Assembly (NCBI GenBank): GCA_022497155.1
Contig: MU385731.1
Coordinates: 62,001-126,000, forward strand
Source: Whalleya microplaca
Taxonomy: Eukaryota > Ascomycota > Sordariomycetes > Xylariales > Xylariaceae
Reading direction: 5' to 3'
Length of the DNA stretch: 64,000 nt
Numbering within the stretch: the stretch's first letter is position 1; each line of letters begins with the position of its first letter. Position numbers and translations under genes: made by a program. The notes under the pieces were generated by a model. It saw nothing but the letters and a program-made list of their open reading frames with translations. It was not told the origin of the DNA and made no database searches. Shown in pieces: positions 1 to 11,701 of the stretch.

Positions 1-441
1 TGGACAGATGACCCTGGTGGGTATGCATCCAATGCAACACGGATATCACCCAAATCACCCTCTCCAGCATGGCATCTATGGGCCACCGACACAGCAGCAG
101 GATCGCCCTTTCAAGTGTGATATATGCCCCGTCTCTTTTAATAGGAATCATGACCTCAAAAGACATAAGCGAATCCACCTTGCGGTTAAGCCTTTTCCTT
201 GCGAGTTTTGTGATAAGGCGTTTTCAAGGAAGGATGCGTTAAAGGTAGGTCAAAGATCTTGACCATAAGATACTTTTACAAATCCTTTATCAACCCTGCT
301 AATACAAAATAGCGACACAGACTGGTAAAGGGGTGTGGAAATGAAAAGACCGAACCGAACCGAGCAAATGTTGATGATACGAGGCCGGATTCTGATGGAC
401 CATCAGGTTCTGGGCGTGGGCTGAACGATGAGCCAGAATGA
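1..441 (+). CDS. crz1: Crz1-like calcineurin-responsive C2H2 transcription factor, 3' end (partial)
   Basis: The C-terminal part of a C2H2 zinc-finger regulator; the 5' part lies before the window. Exon 1 is open from base 2 to 244, an intron follows at 245-312 (GTAGGT...TAG), and the last exon is 313-441, ending in TGA at 439-441. Joining these keeps the frame exactly. Two fingers are visible: the first starts with C-x2-C near base 116 and carries NHDLKRHKRIH, and the second reads FSRKDALK across the intron into RHRLVKGCG. This pair with the linker LAVKPFPC is the hallmark of Crz1/Prz1 proteins, which calcineurin dephosphorylates so that they enter the nucleus and activate Ca2+ and stress genes. 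A short acidic tail follows. The assignment rests on recognised family motifs; the regulatory N-terminus with its calcineurin-docking region cannot be seen. Confidence 0.88.
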
Positions 442-3400
442 AAATAGTTCCAGGCATAAATACGTGATGAGACCAGGCTATAATCATCAGAAGATTCGCC
501 TTCCTGGTTGAAATACTATATACACGCCATCATAAGCTTAGACGAAAATCGCGACCTTTCCCCTTTTTCCCCTATCAAGCATCCACAGGCAACAGTACAT
601 AATGTTTCTATCGCAGCAACGACAAGGTTCACGACGAACGATACGAGTATCGGCAAGGACAGGATTTGGAGTTATCGGTTACAGACTGGCAAGCGGGCAC
701 AAATTTTTACAACAGGGTACCAAAATTTTGTCAGGGATATATACCTATGTTATACATCGGTAGGTAGGATATTTGTTTTGCGGCGTTGGTTCACGAGGAA
801 CTGGGCATTGGGCTGGATCTCCTTCTCGATGATTGTTATTTACATTTTGGAGGTGTTGTTTTATTGTTTATTTTTTTTTATTTGGTTGGCATTCATCGGG
901 CATGCACAATAGAACTCAGGGAGTTGGTTACGTGGAACTGCTACGGCTGTAATGATAGAGATATACTTTGAGGAAATGGGTACGGTCTACGATGCTTAAG
1001 GTTTCGATTCGACTATGCGCAAAAATGCGGTGTCCGGAGATTATCAATACCCAAGCGCACTGCAATTTTGGGACGGGACAGAAAGTTGGTAGTTTGATTA
1101 ATATTTGATTTCAAGGGAGGTTTCGACTCCGAAGCCGCTTGAGAGGGGGCAGGCCTTCGGACAAGAGTTACTAGATGGGGCTTCATGTACTTAAAATAAA
1201 TGCACTTAGCCTAACCTAGCATCATGGGAGGCTCAGGGATAGCCGCTATGCGGCAACCCCCAGCATCGAAGACAACAGCAACCATTTTCGGCCGAAATGT
1301 GAATGTTGGTCGCAGAGGCAGGTGCCCTGGAATTCTTTCGTCTATATCTAGATGTTATTGTAGTCGATATAACTCAGTTGCTTCGGCCAGGAAATTTGAA
1401 TTATGATCCTTGTCATTGATATAAAATAAAAAAAGAGTGGTAGCCACAAGTGTTGAGCCAAAACTAATACAGGAGACGACCTTCCCAACAAATCTATCAT
1501 AGGCTTTATAGAAAAAAAGTTTGTATAGAAAGGTTGAACTTCTCTATTTTCTACATGTTTTTAACCTCAAATTGAAAGTGACTATGTTGTGTTTTATGTG
1601 GGGGGGGTGAAAAAGTATTGACTGGTGAAGCGGTTTGGTTCAAGGAGTGACAGCCAGACTCTCTTTTCTCGAGTGGCAATATACCAAGTTAAATCAAAAC
1701 ACAAAGTATCATAGCACTTATTAGTGACTCTTTACTTTTGGTAGAATGAGACAAGAGCCCTCAAGTAGTAGAAGCGCCATACCCAAAGTTACCTGATCAT
1801 GGCACCCGTTCCATAATTCTAAGTTCATGTTGAGACGAATGTCTAGAGCACTGAGTGAATTGTAATTGTGGTAGTGGACCTCCACCAAAACCGCCGATCT
1901 CCAGTGTCGCGGGAAGCATCATATAATAATTTGATTGCGTTAATACTGTGGAGTCTGATATGCAAGACGGGCATAAATCAAATCAATATTAGTTTATTGG
2001 GACAACGAACAAGACGCACGATACTACATATGTAATTCCCTTGCTTAAGCCCATTAGAAAGTAAGGTAGCTGAGCAATGTGCCAGAACGTCGTTGATTCT
2101 GATAGTTGCGGGTGAGCTACAAAGAAGACCTTAGATATTCGACTAACTGCAACGATATCATGTTGGCGACATGATATCGTTGGCGATTTCAGGGGTCCTA
2201 TACATAAATCAAGAATAGCAGTGCTTGTCGAATTTGAACCTCATTTACAATTTCTCGAAATTCCCAAGTTCAACTATGTTTGAGGGTTGTGAAGCGTTCT
2301 ACAGTCCAATGGAGGGTCATACTGATAGCTTTCGTCCCCGAAACTTTATTGATAGCTTTCCCGTCCCCCTTCTAGCGATCAAGTACCTAGCTACCCCATG
2401 CAGCAAAATATGGAGGGGGTAAGGTTGAGTTTGGATCCTGGCAGCCTAGTTGACAGCATAGCATGTGCCGTGCTGTCGTTGCATGTTGAAACTGAAGATC
2501 AGCACTTTCCCGTACTGCACAGGGACGAGTCACAAGCAAGGCTTGTATGCATACTGTATGTTAAGGAACCAACACCTCCGACTGCTTGATTCGCTTGTTG
2601 CCCTCATGCTTCGAAGTATCCTAGAACAAAGCATACTTAGACACGCGAACATTTGCAGGGTACCTGGGCGACGCGACAGTCAGCAGTAACCTATGAACTA
2701 GTGGGCTTGCAGCACTGAGTTAGGCAGGAAAGCATTGCAACTCGTACCATCTCTGAAAAGGAGGGCCCGGACGCCCCCGGGTCTTGGAATCTCAACTCAC
2801 AAGTCCAGGAATGTGGTGGCGACCACGCTACCATTCCCGCCCCTACTAGCTTACTGCACGCATGCCTTCCACCGGCTGGTCTGGTCGCCCGATCCCCAGA
2901 TACTCATACGCCATTTACAGATTTACGAAGGTGATAGGTAGCAAAGGCGTATCGAACTACCTCTGAGAGGCTAGAGCCAGCTGAAAGCCCGCATAGAGCA
3001 GATTCACTTCGTCAGCCACCATTACGATGGCCTAGATGGCCTCGTGGCTTTCCTGTGTATGAGAGATGGGAAACCTGACATCGGTGCCAATCCCGCACAA
3101 CACCATTCCAGGATCCTGGGATTTCAGATGGTGGTGGTACTGAAGATGGTGTGGTGGTATACTCACCACATCATGAGGCTGAAAATGAGTTCCCCCGAGC
3201 TCGCTGTCTCTTGAATGAAAAATGTATGTATTGTACTTCTAGATTTTGCGTTTCTGACTATAATCTTACCGTTCCGGTCACTTGGGATAGACAATATTTT
3301 GCTGACTACGTACATGTGTATCTCCGCAGCGAGTAAGCCCACTTAGCTGCCTATCAATCCTTCTTATTAGCAGTGTTTGATGAGCCCAGTAGTTATCGTA

Positions 3401-6400
3401 TCACAAAGATACTAACAACTACTTAGTAACCTTACACAATTGTTTCTATTTCAGATAATTATTATTGCTTACTGCTGACTACTTCGCACTTACCAACTAC
3501 AAACTTGATCCTCACGATTCCTCTCTCTGTCTCAGTTGTGATTTGTTGCTGATCACTCGCAAGGTTGTGAAACACAAAGGGCTGACGCGCCAAGTGAAAA
3601 AGCAACTACTTTGATTTGGGATTGACGCAAGGCCCCTTCAATCTCAAGTGGCTTATTCCGCATCTGATAACAGAGACTTGCCCTAAGCTAAGCAAATTTC
3701 ACCAAATGCATACACCGGTTGTCTCATCGGTCAACGAGGTTTCATCACGGGGGGGATCATTATAATAGGTTATTCTACTTGTCATTTTATGAATACCGCT
3801 ATGTATGTACATCCCGAATTGCGCGCTTATTCGGTGTCCGAGAAACAAATTCGCACGCGGAAGAGTGGTTACACAGAACAAGGGCTTCACTCTAGTACCC
3901 AATTATAATTGCAGTTTTCCGTGGAAGACTCTGTACTGTGTACTAAGTAGGTGTATTCACGTACTAACAACCAAGCGTCTAGCTTGACTCCTATCTTGCT
4001 TACCAATAGTCGGGTGAGTTGCGCTACATTAGCTCTCTGTAGTCCTAGGTAGAGGTTCTATTCTACAAAAAGCCGTTATTAAGTCTCAATCATCCAGTAG
4101 CTCCGAATCATGTGTAATCGGCGAATAGTTTCTAACGTGTAACCCAGACACGAAGCTCTTGTGCGAGGGAACTATGACAACTTAACTAGTCAGTTGTCTC
4201 ATTCCATAATAACGCACTAGGTATGTCATCTGACGCCGAAGAACGGATAGAAATCGAACCGATCTGATGTATTGATTGACAGGGTCGTATTCATCAATCT
4301 ACATTGCATCTCGTTATTTCATGTATGTCGGCTGACCTCCGTTTTTGGTTGTGGGTGTGTGAGCATTCCAGTAGCATACTTAGAATACATAACTTTTCAC
4401 CCCCTCGTCAATAGTGCTCCAAACTATCGACATGTATGCAGGGGTAGAAGTCAATCGCTTGTATGTCAGTCGCTTAATTCCGAGCTGAGAGACAAGCATT
4501 TCCGGGCGGCCCCCACACGATTCGGCGTTCCACTTTGCACGCGCTGGACCGAAGAACGACAATATTCGCCGTGATCGTCTCGGTTCTTGTGATCGATCAG
4601 AGATCTCACAGCGTTCCGCTCGAACAGCGCAATTAAATCGAGCGGTGTGTGCCGTACAGCGTCTTTCCCATTCGAGTGGTATCCCCGTGTTCGTCATGTA
4701 TGTTGTTATCGAACGGGACTAGCGGAGCCTTGACGTTACGTGCTGCTTGAATGGAACTCATAACAACCAGGGAGCGGCTGGTGCTTACCAATGATACATA
4801 TGTATCAACTAAATGAATGCGACGTGTGGGCGTATTGTACGGGTCAAGTATACGTATTGATGGGTGTCTATGGAAGCCGTCGTACATTCTAAGAAGAGAC
4901 GTCTGGGTGGATAGCATGTGCTCTCAGGAGGGGACACTCATATTGCAATCACCGGCACTGGTTCACCTACTCCGCCCGATTGTCGTTAAATTAGACTCGG
5001 GTGTTCCGTTCTCGTCTAGTGATATCCCGGCTTTCGGCTTACTCGGTACGCCGACGGATGGCACGTTGTGGCTTTCTGCAGTCCTGGTGAAGGATGTCTG
5101 TATATGCGTACGCATGTGATGGGATCGCGCAGGTTGGCGCGCGGAGTACTTCGTGGCTCGCGTACATACATATTAGATGAGATGACGATTAGATGTATGT
5201 ACTCCATACATTCATATGTCCAAAAAGGCCGCTTGCTTCCGCTCCAAGGAAGAAACATAACCCATTCGGTCCATAGAAAATGATTTGATAGATCAGCTAC
5301 CATGATCACATCTCGGTCTAATACCCTAAAGCAGCTTGCTCCCGGGTCCTGCCTTACGCGGGATCCCGCAGCAACAAGACAGCACACAACATAGCACAGA
5401 CAACCTGCTAGCAACACAAGAGACAGTACCGCTGACGAGGAGCCGGCAAAAATAACTTGGCCTATTTTCGTTGACCAGACATCATAGAGATGGGGAAACA
5501 CAGGGTACGGGACTGCCAGTTGATCACTACTCTACTGACACGTCGTCACAGTTTGCAACCCTGTGTTCCGGCGTAGACAGGGAAAAGAATGCGGAGAGCG
5601 GCTGATTGCAGTTCGGTATATTTTCTGTGATGGCTGATTCATATGCATGTGGGACGCGGACAATTATGTCGAGTCACCGTGTCACAGGGCGTTCTTTTCG
5701 TACTCCGTCGTCGTTGGTGATGTGACGCGGATCTCTCCCTGCTTTTGGTCCCAGCTACGATGCCTAAGGGTGTTACTGGGGCGTTACTGGGCGTGATATT
5801 TTCCTGGTTAAGGTAAAATTATATCAATGCACATGAGATATGCCCCTATACTTTTGAAGACGGACTCAAATCGAGTTCATGATAGAAATCATACTATCCC
5901 CTAGATATATGCCTTACCTGAATACAAGCAAGCCTCACCAATCAGATACTCTCCCCGAGTATACGAGGCACTATCATTGATATTGTAGGAGTGGTGTTGT
6001 TTTTGAAAGTAACATATATCTCGCTAAGAGGGTGGTAATGTGATATGAGTGTTGGGAATAGTTATGGTTTAGACCAAATGTATGACAATCCTAGCGTGGC
6101 GGTAACAAAGCATATTAATCCGTTTAGAAGGCTTCGTATAAGGGAGTTAAGCTTCTATCAGTTATATGTAAACTATGGCGATTAGGACCCATGTCCGTAG
6201 CCACCATTATCTTTAACTCAAAGTCCTTTGGGCATTAAAGCATCTACGTGATCGGTTTCTGCTAATCTCGCTTGAAGGTTATTGACTATGAGGTGTGCTC
6301 TCCAACGCTCACGTTATAAACATGGCCAATATCTCTCCAAAGCCCAATTTTATGTTTATTTTTCTGCTTCACAAGAGTCTGTTCTAATGCAGGGGTAATG

Positions 6401-7840
6401 GGCCCAAGTAATATGGAATGGCCTGTGACGTGCTCTTATGAACCATTGAAATAGGTTGACCCGAGCACGTATACATTCATGTAATGACCCCCTCATCTTC
6501 AGTGCCGAACACTGTGCTGAGGTTGAGCTCTGAGTCTAGTCTCAACCTCACAGTCAACCAGTAATTGACTTGTAGACTTAGACACTTCGCGAGCTATTAC
6601 GCCTGTTTACAACTGACATACGATGTAGCAGGTTGATGAACAATTGATGAATGCCAATAACGCAAGAGGGTGGTTGGATTGTTAGATTGCCTCCAATAAT
6701 ATATCTCAACTTCACTGCTGGATCCGAGGTTAAACAAAACTCATGTTACGCTAGAGTAACATAACTATTTATTATAGACAACCTGCAAAGCGTCGGTATT
6801 CATAAATATCTTCACTAACATGAAACAGATTGCAGTCTGGATAAGATTGTCAATATGGGACAAAGTAACGAGGATAATATTGATTTGATTAGTGCAAGGT
6901 GAAGCTATAGGACGGTGTCAGAGCCCTTTATATGTATATGTATAGGCGGCGGCCATACGTAGGCCCGCAGCACCCTCAGCCCTATAGGGCGTATCTTAAC
7001 AAAAATCTCTATGCCCTTCACGACGCTTCTGTGCTTATAAATCTTACCAAGTGTCATACATGTACCATGTGATGCCAGTGTAGGTCTCGTACATTCTAGG
7101 ATGAAGTACAGCATGAAGTATCGAGATATGTCATTGGCATATTGGAAGGAGTATTCTGCTTACTTATGATCTAAAAGGTGTATAACATAGAATGTCCTGA
7201 ACTAGTTCTCTTATACGTTGATCTTATAGATTTATACATTGAGGTGTATCAAAGTTAAAGCGTTCTCATTTCTTGGTTTAGTGAAGAATTGCTCAAACAC
7301 TTTAGGAGGCGATGTGTACAGATTTTGATAGGTGAGATATAGCAATCTCTTTTATCTATATGTTGAGTCGGCAGATGGAAAAAGCGGTTAATCACCCGTA
7401 ATCTTAGCTATCATGGCTATAAGACATGCGAGGACCAATTCATCTTTATTGAGAATATTAGGATTAGTATTTAACTTTTATAAACTGTAGTGCAATAGTA
7501 ATTAGACGTTCATCGAAAATAAAGCCATGCCACAATGTCCCAGAACCGAGTGTTAAGGTAGATGCTAAAGTAGACCAAACAAACTCAAAGAAGTATATTG
7601 TCTCACAACCGGGGTCACTATTACAATATCAGCGATAGTCTCTTATATACCTCTAATACAGACCGAATGTAAGTAGGAAGATTATGGTCATGATACTAAC
7701 CAGACACATATATACACTTGAACAGGGTCCTGGCTCATGATAAACTTACCTGTTACAACTGTTGTCTCAACAAATTGTTTCTTTACTTTACAAACGCGCC
7801 ACTACTTCAATCTGGTTTCGTGTCAATGATATAATATATG
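442..7840. other. Gene-poor spacer, no supported gene
   Basis: About 7.4 kb with only short, overlapping open frames on both strands and no recognisable domain. The longest is a 161-codon minus frame at 5016-5501 that includes a hydrophobic stretch, but it lacks family features and has competing frames on the plus strand. A minus-strand patch near 2970-3110 reads somewhat like decayed coding sequence with an internal stop. I see no tRNA or convincing transposon ends here, apart from a perfect 12-bp inverted repeat at 2151-2181, listed separately. Confidence 0.5.
2151..2181. repeat. Perfect 12-bp inverted repeat, 7-base loop
   Basis: AACGATATCATG at 2151-2162 is followed by the 7-base loop TTGGCGA and the exact reverse complement CATGATATCGTT at 2170-2181. 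It could form a cruciform or hairpin, or be the footprint of a palindromic site. No gene lies beside it, so a terminator role is not supported. Confidence 0.7.
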
Positions 7841-8017
7841 TGTTGGAATAACGTTCAGTTCAGCCGTGCGATCAGGGGTAGCTGACTAAGCTACCCTAGC
7901 GCGAAGAGATTTTCATATCTTCTCCGCACGAGGAATTCCCTCACTTTCTTTCTTTCATAGAAGACATATAGCAATACAGATTAGTTGCAACCCCCAATCG
8001 TTCGCACGATACCTACA
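7841..8017 (+). mobile_element. Possible copia-type LTR remnant (weak)
   Basis: The segment begins TGTTGGAATA, the terminus shared by Ty1/copia-type LTRs such as yeast delta elements. An 8-bp stem follows (GGGTAGCT at 7876-7883 with AGCTACCC at 7889-7896), then GAAGA...TCTTC at about 7903-7922. It may end near CTACA at 8013-8017. I could not find a second LTR copy, a target-site duplication or a clear primer-binding site. The 62-codon open frame at 8124-8312 beyond it is not recognisable as gag. This is inference from a short terminal motif. Confidence 0.28.
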
Positions 8018-9418
8018 CCATGGTGTAAAGCCCATTCAACAATATGGGCTTGAACGGCATGATAATGTCCCCTTTCTGACCCGGACAACCCAGAAACTCC
8101 ACGTTCACCCATGTGATAGTGTCATGGCTTCGCATAATACTAACCTCGACTTAATTTCAGAGCTCGACGATGAGTGGTTTCAAGCTGGCGTCGATGGTGA
8201 GGTCGGAAATAGGGCTGTGACCAACACAACAGTCGGGAATCTCGAACTGGTCGACCTTCTAAGGAACGACGAGACCCTCATGATATTACGCCCAAGAGAT
8301 TCCTGTCCATAGCAGAAATATGCAGACTGCGATTATCTATCGAAACCTCTATCGACTTGGGATTGGTTGACAAGGTACTAGTGATAAAAGTATGGATTCT
8401 GTATTGGAGGCCCCTGCGAATAAGTAAACCCGAGCTCTTATTGACAGTAAAACATTATGTCTCTTTCTATGCTTTTGAAAAATAATAGCAAGAACTAACT
8501 GGGGGACTTGAGGGTAACCCAATTTGACATAAGACATGAAAATGGGCGGGATGTCAATGTTCAAATTCAAATTCGCACTTCCAACACAGTATCAAATGAA
8601 TTATCCCTCCGGATCTCATCAGTTGCATAAATTACTTATCCAAGTCATATGTAATGTAACATTTTATACTTTCAGACTACCTATGGAAGTTAGGTTGCCC
8701 AAGTTGTATATTTCGGCCATTTGCCATTCCGTTAGTGTGAGAACCTGTAAGCTGTTTCCCCGTGGAGACTAATGCAAAGTTATGCCAGCCTTTAACCCGG
8801 CCAGTTTGGACCCGGACTTTGGTCGCATTGATGTTGGAGAAGAGTAACGCATAACATAGAGTTGACCAGTAGGATGTATCACGCATTCTGGCGTAGCCTA
8901 TAGGCCAGCCATTTCTAGTACACATGTTAGCACAAGCTGTTCTTCGTTATCTATTCGACAAAATTTCGACCTCATTTATTATTCCCATCAATACAAAAGG
9001 TTTCTTTTCATAAGGTTGTTATCGATAGTTTCAGATTAGTTATTTCATTACCTGTATTTGACAATTCCTCTCTTATTATAAGCCACAAGCTTTGAAGTAG
9101 TACCTAACTTAAGATATCCCGGGCATAATGGGGCTATAAAGGTGTATCCCTTTATCAATATAGCTAACTACAGCTACCTTATGAGATGATTATTATTCTA
9201 GACCCTCTTTCGAGTACGACTTGAAGGGTAGGGTGGAACGTAGCTCTCGCGTACCGTCCTTGATATCCCCACTATTTGAACCGTTGTACGGGACTAAGCC
9301 AAATATCACAGAGACCTCGGCATCTGTCGAATAGAAATATTAGCCAGTTTTCCCATTCCACATTCATGATCATGCTAGGCCATCTCAGCTCTCCAAGTCA
9401 GCAAGAGTAAACATACAA
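8018..9418. other. Spacer upstream of the P450 gene
   Basis: Only small overlapping frames are present, the largest being 62-82 codons at 8124-8925, with no recognisable domain. The last few hundred bases presumably contain the promoter and 5' UTR of the P450 gene starting at 9419. I see no specific regulatory motif. Confidence 0.4.
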
Positions 9419-11701
9419 ATGGAACAGTTTATACCAAGCTTCTATGTGGCTATTTGCCTTGTCGTTCTAGTCATAGGCATCTATGTTGTCTATCAATGCA
9501 TCTTTTCGCCCCTTGCTAGAATCCCCGGCCCATTCATTGCTAAATTCACCACACTATATTATCCTTACTTCGCGAAACGGGGACGCCTCCATCGCGACCT
9601 CGTAGAGCTCCATAGAAAGTATGGCAAAGTTGTTCGTGTTGCACCAAATATGTTGTAAGTACGCCTGAATTATGATAGTACTGTGTGTGTCGGATTGATT
9701 CAGCTAATAAGTTATCAACAGAAGCGTCGGTGATCCGATGGCATTCCGAGAAATCTATAGTACTGCCTCTCTGCCGTCTGCCTTTTCCATCAAGAGAAGT
9801 CTTGCTAATGAATATGATAGGGGCGGGCAACAGATTCTACAAAGCTAAATCATACTCTGTCTTTAATGCTAATCGCCCGTTCGACCTTGCCGGCCAAAGG
9901 AATGCGAAGATTCATTCGGAACAACGAAAACTAGTAGCCCGTGCCTATTCCATGGATTCTATGGTTTATCTTGAACCTCACGTTGATTCAGTTATCAATA
10001 CACTGGTAGATAGGCTGGTGGAATCTACGGATCCGCTCGTAGACTTGGGACATTGGTTACAATTATTTGCCTTTGGTATTGGCTTGCATGCCCTTTTCCT
10101 AGCCGTTAGGCTTCAGATCGTTGATTCTCTCATTCTAACTAACCTCAAATGTTAGATGTCATCGGCGCCATAAGCTTCTCGCGGCCCTTTGGATACGTGG
10201 AGGTTGGAGACGACGGCGGAATATTCCTGAGAATCCAAAAGGCCTTTACGTCCATCGGATGGATCACACATGCTACTTGGTTATTTTGGTTACATCAAAC
10301 ACTTATGCCAATCATCGGCAATTGGTTGGCTTGTAATGAAAGAAATACATATTTCTTCGAGCTTACGGTACGAGAAGTGAAAGGTCGGGTAGACCGCGGC
10401 GGTGATTACAAGGACATGGCGAGCCAGCTTCTATCGGTACAAAAGGCGAAGCCTGAGCTTGATGATACCAACATCGCCTTTATGATGACTACTAATGTCT
10501 TTGCCGGATCTGACACAACAGCAATGGGCTTGCGTTCAGTTCTTTACATGCTACTCAAGCACCCAGAAACACATAAGCGCCTATTAGAGGAGCTCGAAGA
10601 CAAAAGACAGAGAAAAGAACTAAGCAATCCTGTTACCTTCGAGGAGCAAGAGTCGTGCATATATCTTCAGGCTGTCTTGTACGAAGCATTGCGTTTATTC
10701 CCAGCGGTCGGTGGCCTTCTAGTACGTATTCCAGGTTTCTTTTCGACTAATTTTAGTCTTTCCTGGGACCAACGTCTGCCTATATGGGATATCAATTCTA
10801 GAGGAAAGAATGAAGGCCTCTTAAAATACACTAAGGATATATCGTTAATTTCGGACGTTGCACAGGATCGAGACGTGCCACCAGGCGGTATGACAAGTGA
10901 GTAGCACCCATAGTCGTTCGCTATACTCTCTACTCTGTATCAAGAGCAATAATCTCCCAATTGAGGTAATTCAGGAGCCGAACTCCCCTGAAACACCCTG
11001 AAAAATGTCTAAATCTCCCTATAATTCGCCGTACTATCTAGAAAGAGGAAATACTAACGCCCGAGGCTATTGTCGACCGGCACTTTATTCCGGCCGGTGT
11101 AAGAATTTTCCCCATTCCAATTAAAAAACCGCTGGATATATACTAATTAAGCAGACGGTGGTTGGGACTAGTGCATGGGTTATGCATCGGATACCGGAAA
11201 TCTGGGGCTCAGATGCTGAAGAATTCCGCCCAGAGAGATGGTTAGAGAAAGAAAATGAAAGCAACTTGAGTAAGCTCTTGTGCCTATCTGTAAGCTATTG
11301 AAGGTTTAATTGCTGATCACGACCCTATGAATAGAGCGATTCTTCTTCGCGTTTGGTGGCGGCTCTCGAACATGCATTGGCAGAAGTGGGTATATGCCTG
11401 CCCACAGTGAGTACAACACTGACAAAGGTGACTCTAGACATTAGCTGGTTGGAAATGAGCAAGGTATGTGAACTCTGTAGCGATCTATTGATCCATAATT
11501 GACAAGTCTCTTAGCTTGTCCCTACGCTTCTCATGCTCTTCAACATGAAGCTAGTGGATGATGCTGAGTTAAAAGAAGAATATGGGTACGTTCAAACACT
11601 TTTACCAACTCTGGCGGGGATCGTGAAGCTAATATACCAATACTAGTGCTATCGTTTTCCTCAAGGGGTTGATGGTTCAAATGGTACCGCGGAAATTGTA
11701 G
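9419..11701 (+). CDS. Cytochrome P450 monooxygenase (pisatin-demethylase-like), 11 exons
   Basis: A haem-thiolate monooxygenase, probably ER-anchored: residues 5-27 form a membrane helix followed by a proline-containing hinge (LARIPGPF). Proposed exons are 9419-9654, 9722-9759, 9821-10075, 10156-10721, 10866-10896, 11046-11098, 11155-11269, 11335-11385, 11438-11463, 11515-11585 and 11647-11701. They sum to 1497 bases, 498 residues, the normal P450 size. Landmarks are the I-helix AGSDTT (about 10503), the K-helix EALR (about 10682), the PERW-type motif RPERW (about 11230), and the haem loop FGGGSRTCIG with its cysteine at about 11371. The overall pattern resembles fungal pisatin-demethylase-like P450s, but the substrate is unknown. 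The junctions at 10722-10865 and 10897-11045 are the least certain; the latter leaves about eight extra residues. The gene sits alone in an AT-rich gene-poor region yet shows no inactivating break. Confidence 0.88.

Noticed and set aside
5016..5501. 161-codon minus-strand frame with a hydrophobic stretch
   Set aside because: No recognisable family, competing frames on the other strand, and no supporting splice or promoter context; probably chance.
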